DNA of 64,000 nucleotides from Gemmatimonadales bacterium (GTDB taxonomy: Bacteria > Gemmatimonadota > Gemmatimonadetes > Palauibacterales > Palauibacteraceae), in the NCBI GenBank assembly GCA_009840115.1, contig VXOJ01000007.1, forward strand, positions 124,001-188,000, given 5' to 3'. Below, piece after piece: positions 62,581 to 64,000 of the stretch. Below the pieces are notes generated by a model. It had not been told where the DNA came from and did not search any database. It was given only the letters and a program-made list of their open reading frames with translations. The position numbers were made by a program, and so were the translations under genes. Numbering within the stretch: the first letter of the stretch is position 1; every line of letters starts with the position of its first letter.

Positions 62581-64000
62581 TTACCCGCTCTTCGCTCCAG
62601 CCTTCGTCGTGATGTGGATCACCCCGCCCCGGGCCCGCTCGCCGTACATCTCGACGGCCCGTTCGCCCTTGATGATCTCGACGTCGGCGATATCGAGCTT
62701 GCCGAAGCTGACGTCCTCGAGCGTCACGTCGTCGGACTTGATGACGCCGTCGACGATGATGAGCGGATCGTCCGTGCTCACCACACGACGGGGCGTGCCA
62801 TCAGCGTCGATGTATCCGCTCACGATGATGGCCCGCCTTCCATCGGACGTGAGCTCGCGTCCCGGGGTGGGCGCCACATCGCTGACAGTAAACTCCCGGC
62901 GGGCCTCCGCGCGGCCCTCCGCAACCGTGCCCCGAGCGCCCATTGCCCGGGCAGCTCCGAGCAGGAGATCCGCGGCCGCGTCGATCCGCTCGGGTGGAGA
63001 GTCGCTGTCGGCGGCGCCGTCCTTGGTCGTGATTTCGATCACGCCGTTCGCAGCCCGCTCGCCGTACAGCTCGACAGCCTTCGGTCCCTTGATGACCTCG
63101 ACGTGGTCGATATCGAGGGCCTGGAGGTCTCCCAGGCTCGTGCCCTCGGATTGAATGACGCCGTCGACGACGACGAGCGGAGCGCCCTCATCGCCTACGG
63201 AAATGATACGAGCGGGGGGAGTGTCCGCGTCGGCCGCAATCTGGAAGGTGACCCATTGGGAGACCCAGACGTCGGTCGGCTGGTCACGGTTCATCGCGGG
63301 CTCGAAGCGCATCGCTCCGCCGACGTCGGCGGCGGCGGCGTCCAGGACGTCGCTGCCGCTGCTCGTCTTGAGCTCCGTGTTCCGAACCATGCCGGACGTG
63401 TCGATGTAGAGCCAGATCTCGACCCGCCCGCCGATTCCCGCTTCCTTGAGGTTCTGCGGGTAGGCCTGCACCAGCGCGTTCTGCACTTCCCCGGCGTTCT
63501 GTAGGACCGGAGGCCTGTCGAACGCGATGAAGGACGGCCGGTCGCCGCGCCCCACGGCCTCCTCGCCGGGCACCACCGGGGGCACCCAGTCACTCGCTTC
63601 GGAGGGCGAGGTCACCGTCGCGGTCGGCGCTTCCGGCGCGTTCGTGCCGCTCTCGGGTCCGGGGCAGCCCAGAACGAAGAGGACGGCGACCATGGCCAGC
63701 CCCGAAGCGCCCAGCGTTCGGAGCAGACGCAGGTTGGCGGGCGGCTCGGTCATGCGGCGCAGGCGCCGCTCCACGGCCGGCTTCCGTTCGGCGAAGGCGG
63801 CCGCGGCGAGCAGCGACCCGGAGACGCGGCTCCCGACGGTGATGAGGGCGTCCGCGTAGTCGCGCCGCGATTCGCCGCGCCCGAGCACGCGACGGTCGCA
63901 GTCGAACTCGATCGCGAGCCGCAGCCGGGACACCTGCCACCACACGACGGGGTTCCAGGGCATCAGGACGAGCGCGGTGACCGCCGCCGCGAAGAGCCGA
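62581..64000 (-). CDS. M56-type membrane protein fused to TonB and two plug-like repeats (N-terminus off the right edge)
   Basis: About 472 residues are visible. The open frame enters at the window edge within the M56 domain, just beyond where the HEREH motif would lie by comparison with the preceding paralogue. Visible are IEFDCDRRVLGRGESRRDYA, a helix (LRTLGASGLAMVAVLFVLGC) and a TonB domain (GIGGRVEIWLYIDTSGMVRN). Then come two copies of a TonB-plug-like unit: PLVVVDGVIQSEG to VELYGERAANGVIEITTK (about 63020-63195) and PLIIVDGVIKSDD to VEMYGERARGGVIHITTK (about 62600-62790). It is 14 nt upstream of the other M56 gene and is probably translated first. Confidence 0.8.
   Translation of the reverse strand, partial: RLFAAAVTALVLMPWNPVVWWQVSRLRLAIEFDCDRRVLGRGESRRDYADALITVGSRVSGSLLAAAAFAERKPAVERRLRRMTEPPANLRLLRTLGASGLAMVAVLFVLGCPGPESGTNAPEAPTATVTSPSEASDWVPPVVPGEEAVGRGDRPSFIAFDRPPVLQNAGEVQNALVQAYPQNLKEAGIGGRVEIWLYIDTSGMVRNTELKTSSGSDVLDAAAADVGGAMRFEPAMNRDQPTDVWVSQWVTFQIAADADTPPARIISVGDEGAPLVVVDGVIQSEGTSLGDLQALDIDHVEVIKGPKAVELYGERAANGVIEITTKDGAADSDSPPERIDAAADLLLGAARAMGARGTVAEGRAEARREFTVSDVAPTPGRELTSDGRRAIIVSGYIDADGTPRRVVSTDDPLIIVDGVIKSDDVTLEDVSFGKLDIADVEIIKGERAVEMYGERARGGVIHITTKAGAKSG

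Noticed and set aside
61136-63154. Long plus-strand frame opposite the M56-TonB genes
   Set aside because: It starts in an Arg-rich shadow sequence and shows no recognisable domain, while the minus strand encodes motif-complete proteins.

Overview
The window is GC-rich and tightly packed on both strands. Neighbouring genes are often joined by 1-4 nt ATGA, GTGA or TTGA overlaps, and no gap between genes exceeds about 200 bases. The gene content suggests a Gemmatimonadota-like bacterium. The basis is family content only: many lipoproteins with 6-bladed beta-propeller (NHL-like) repeats, short carboxypeptidase-regulatory/TonB-plug proteins, M56-TonB fusions, and an ECF sigma factor whose partner carries a duplicated YHDPP..EAMW motif. 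No rRNA, tRNA, CRISPR array or insertion sequence was recognised.

Layout. 1-4.4 kb: remnant of a PIN-domain toxin, a GMC oxidoreductase with its Tat-exported small subunit, and a divergent pair of Tat-signal sugar isomerase-like TIM barrels. 4.4-7.3 kb: two head-to-head nucleotide-transporter (Npt/ATP-ADP translocase type) paralogues. 7.3-11.3 kb: glycerophosphodiesterase, DNA polymerase IV, a PH-domain membrane protein, an HD hydrolase, a MetS-like micropeptide and a TonB-C lipoprotein. 11.4-16.4 kb: carB and an M20 amidohydrolase. 16.4-19.6 kb: DUF3299 protein, ABC ATPase and a permease with a His/Asp-rich loop (probable zinc system), then mog. 19.7-23 kb: argG-argH-argR behind a likely ArgR-controlled promoter. 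23-26.5 kb: D-aminoacylase-like lipoprotein, GlcD-like flavoprotein and a small membrane protein. 26.5-31.1 kb: tandem DUF2723 membrane proteins.

31.2-40.7 kb is the most distinctive region. An ECF sigma factor, a probable anti-sigma factor and two HEAT-like repeat exported proteins are followed, on the same strand, by four beta-propeller lipoproteins. The same bipartite ECF-type promoter (GCAACC, 15-16 nt, GTGTC) sits before the sigma gene and before each of the two lipoprotein pairs. This suggests a single autoregulated cell-envelope regulon.

40.8-64 kb: ornithine aminotransferase, trpE, an antitoxin-like protein with palindromic operators, a frame-disrupted von Willebrand A protein, ubiE/menG, an AbrB-like regulator, a NatAB-type exporter, tungstate transporter tupABC, three barrel-less TonB-plug proteins, a beta-lactamase-family hydrolase, a MATE exporter, a further propeller lipoprotein and two M56-TonB fusion proteins. 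The last of these runs off the right edge.
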